Source: an uncultured Paracoccaceae bacterium (GTDB taxonomy: Bacteria; Pseudomonadota; Alphaproteobacteria; Rhodobacterales; Rhodobacteraceae). From it: a stretch of DNA of 64,000 nucleotides. A program made the translations under genes and the position numbers. Location of the stretch: assembly GCA_947497985.1 (NCBI GenBank), contig CANMIX010000009.1, positions 124,001 to 188,000 of the forward strand, in the 5' to 3' direction. Of this stretch, positions 62,454 to 64,000 are shown piece by piece (the first letter of the stretch is position 1; every line of letters starts with the position of its first letter). A model generated the notes under the pieces. The model made no database searches and was not told the DNA's origin. It saw nothing but the letters and a program-made list of their open reading frames with translations.

Positions 62454-64000
62454 GGCAGGCTCAACCAGGGTTGATGAAAGGCAAAGCGCACCTCGGTCTC
62501 GCCGGGGCATACATGCACGGCTTGGAAAATCCCATTTGCCGCAATCAATTCACGCGGCTTACCATCCACCCATGCTTTCCAACCCGACCGGCGGCGTTCA
62601 TGCAGAACAACCAGGCTTGGTTTTGTCACGGTGATCTTGGTCGAAAGCTGTCCGGGCTCGTAGTCGGTTATGGCCAGTTTTCCTTGTGTCGCCGTGGAAG
62701 GCGGATCCACACATGGGTGTTCATTAGTCTGCACGAGGGCCTGAGACAGATAATCGAGATCGGGCAGCGCTGCTGTGCCCTCTGCCTGTCCAGGCGAAAG
62801 CTGCTGTGTTGCTGCAGTCGGGATCAGAACCGCTCGGGGAATGGCACGTGGGTTGACGTAGAAATAACTGCCCGCGACCTCAATCGGGGTGTCAAAAAAC
62901 GGAGCACTTTGGGGATCAACAACCTCCATCGGCGCACCAAGGCCGATCACGGCCACGCCAAGGAGATCCGTCAAAGGCGAGCGATAGCCGCTGAGTTGCG
63001 CCCCGAACTTGCGCTTGGACGTATGACTGTTCTGCCCGGCTCCGGTCGCCGTATCATAGCGTCCCTTGCGAAAGGGGTTGTACCCTACAGTGCTTTCGAC
63101 ATCCAAAATGAGCGGCAAGTTCTGCCAGGCTCCACCAAAGCCTACGATCTCAGCCCGCATGGGCCCCGCGTCGGAAACGGCCTCCATAAGCTGCATCAAG
63201 GTTTCCGCCCGTGGGTCACTGGACGGGTCCGCCTGCACAGCCCATGATCCCAATGGCCGTGTGTTCATCCGGGTGCCGATGGTCTGCGTGCTAAGGTCTA
63301 CAAGGGTGAATACCGCAAGGACCAAGATTACCTGGACGCGCAGTTTCCGGGAGTGGTGCGCATAGGTAACCGAGGCGACGATCAGCCCAGTCAGCAATAA
63401 AAACAGCGCAACTTCAGGCAGGGCGGCAGACAATTTGTCATGCCACTGTGCAACCAAAAGCGCCGCAACCACAGGCCCAGCTATGCAGAAGACTCCGATG
63501 CACATGTCCGGGCGCAACCGGGGTTGTTCACTGCCGTTGTTTCGTGGTCCAAGCCCCTCGCGTAAAAACGCGCTGAGCGCACCCGTCACCACCAAGGCGC
63601 AGCCCAGGTTGAACAAGAACCCGGCATCCGAGGACCTGCGAAATTTGTCCACGCCCGGGACCCATTCATAAAATACCCAAAACGCCGGTGTCGCATTGCC
63701 CAAGCCATAAAGGAGGGACAGAGCACATAGGATCAGTCCAAACCGCACGCTTTCGCCCCGTCGCGACGTGATGCAAGCCGCCAAAGCGAGCGCGAGCGGC
63801 ACCACAAGACCCGCATAGATCTGCAAACCACTGCGCGCATAGACAGAGTGGGATTTGAACTGCCAGTGTCCTGGCCCCCAATAGCTGCCGTCCAATGTCC
63901 CAAACAGATCCGGGATGAACAGCGTCAGAAGGGAAAAGAACGTCAAATGCCCGCGCGCCGCCACGTCAAAGCCAAATGCAGGTCGGTTGCTTTCGCTCAG
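62450..64000 (-). CDS. YfhO-like multi-pass membrane protein, N-terminus beyond window edge
   Basis: The frame stays open from 62450 to the right edge with at least 517 residues seen. Many helices are visible in the part nearest the edge (LFIPDLFGTLDGSYWGPGHWQF, VVPLALALAACI), then a periplasmic C-terminal portion ending in a GWKAWVDGKPRELIAANGIFQAVHV block, a YfhO-family trademark. YfhO proteins act in glycosylation of surface teichoic acids or glycans in other bacteria, and probably in a similar membrane-glycan role here. Partner: GtrA-like gene. Confidence 0.85.
   Translation of the reverse strand: MSESNRPAFGFDVAARGHLTFFSLLTLFIPDLFGTLDGSYWGPGHWQFKSHSVYARSGLQIYAGLVVPLALALAACITSRRGESVRFGLILCALSLLYGLGNATPAFWVFYEWVPGVDKFRRSSDAGFLFNLGCALVVTGALSAFLREGLGPRNNGSEQPRLRPDMCIGVFCIAGPVVAALLVAQWHDKLSAALPEVALFLLLTGLIVASVTYAHHSRKLRVQVILVLAVFTLVDLSTQTIGTRMNTRPLGSWAVQADPSSDPRAETLMQLMEAVSDAGPMRAEIVGFGGAWQNLPLILDVESTVGYNPFRKGRYDTATGAGQNSHTSKRKFGAQLSGYRSPLTDLLGVAVIGLGAPMEVVDPQSAPFFDTPIEVAGSYFYVNPRAIPRAVLIPTAATQQLSPGQAEGTAALPDLDYLSQALVQTNEHPCVDPPSTATQGKLAITDYEPGQLSTKITVTKPSLVVLHERRRSGWKAWVDGKPRELIAANGIFQAVHVCPGETEVRFAFHQPWLSLP

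Overview
The window is chromosomal DNA of an alphaproteobacterium, most likely the Roseobacter group of Rhodobacteraceae. The evidence is the fairly GC-rich coding sequence, class I lysyl-tRNA synthetase, a contiguous psd-pssA-pmtA phospholipid block, an ETC complex I (NDUFS4-like) subunit, two TRAP transporters and several small Rhodobacterales-type proteins. I saw no insertion sequence, prophage, CRISPR array, rRNA or tRNA.

Layout. 1-3405 (minus): a flavoprotein fused to a di-heme-b-type membrane domain, followed by a multiheme cytochrome c with at least 11 heme sites that runs off the left edge. 3697-10308 (minus): a complete Nit1C-type nitrilase cluster (MSMEG_0572-like, nitrilase, radical SAM, GNAT, AIR-synthase-like, MSMEG_0570-like, flavin oxidoreductase) plus an LnmK/Pnap_2097-like gene, with a divergent MocR-type regulator and a clear ATACAATY operator array between them. 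12055-25223: mostly core and small genes (MYG1-like, a ferric-reductase-like membrane protein with a Tat-exported degenerate intradiol-dioxygenase-like protein, complex I subunit, uvrB, rsgA, GNAT, HugZ-like) and a 761-residue beta-helix protein. 25606-29778: lysS, a membrane protein carrying a 24-unit hexanucleotide repeat in frame, and a glycosyltransferase-like gene.

29966-37606 is a catabolic island: TerB-like protein, FCD-type GntR regulator, TauE/SafE permease, TRAP transporter, polysaccharide-deacetylase-like hydrolase and gamma-glutamyltransferase-like hydrolase. Near-identical TTGTATACAA-type palindromes stand before each structural unit, so it looks like a single local regulon of unknown substrate. 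37747-46834: dacB, nadD, MarR-GNAT fusion, DUF1203, a lower-GC KAP P-loop NTPase, ettA, then pmtA, pssA and psd. 47261-53944: a second TRAP/dehydrogenase/NIPSNAP operon divergent from a GntR regulator and a thiamine-diphosphate enzyme, with a perfect GTTGTC-T-GACAAC operator. 54217-55833: a MuiA/DUF4139-family gene interrupted by one in-frame stop.

55959-64000 (minus) looks like a surface glycan or glycolipid locus: YfhO-like membrane protein (cut by the right edge), GtrA-like protein, outer-membrane barrel, UDP-sulfoquinovose synthase, a BcsB-like periplasmic protein and a processive family-2 glycosyltransferase.

The strongest candidates for undescribed biology are (i) the flavin/[2Fe-2S]/di-heme-b fusion paired with the multiheme cytochrome, (ii) the UDP-sulfoquinovose synthase beside a BcsA/BcsB-like synthase pair, and (iii) the two TRAP-linked catabolic regulons. 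All functional statements come from reading sequence and recalled family knowledge; no database search was run.
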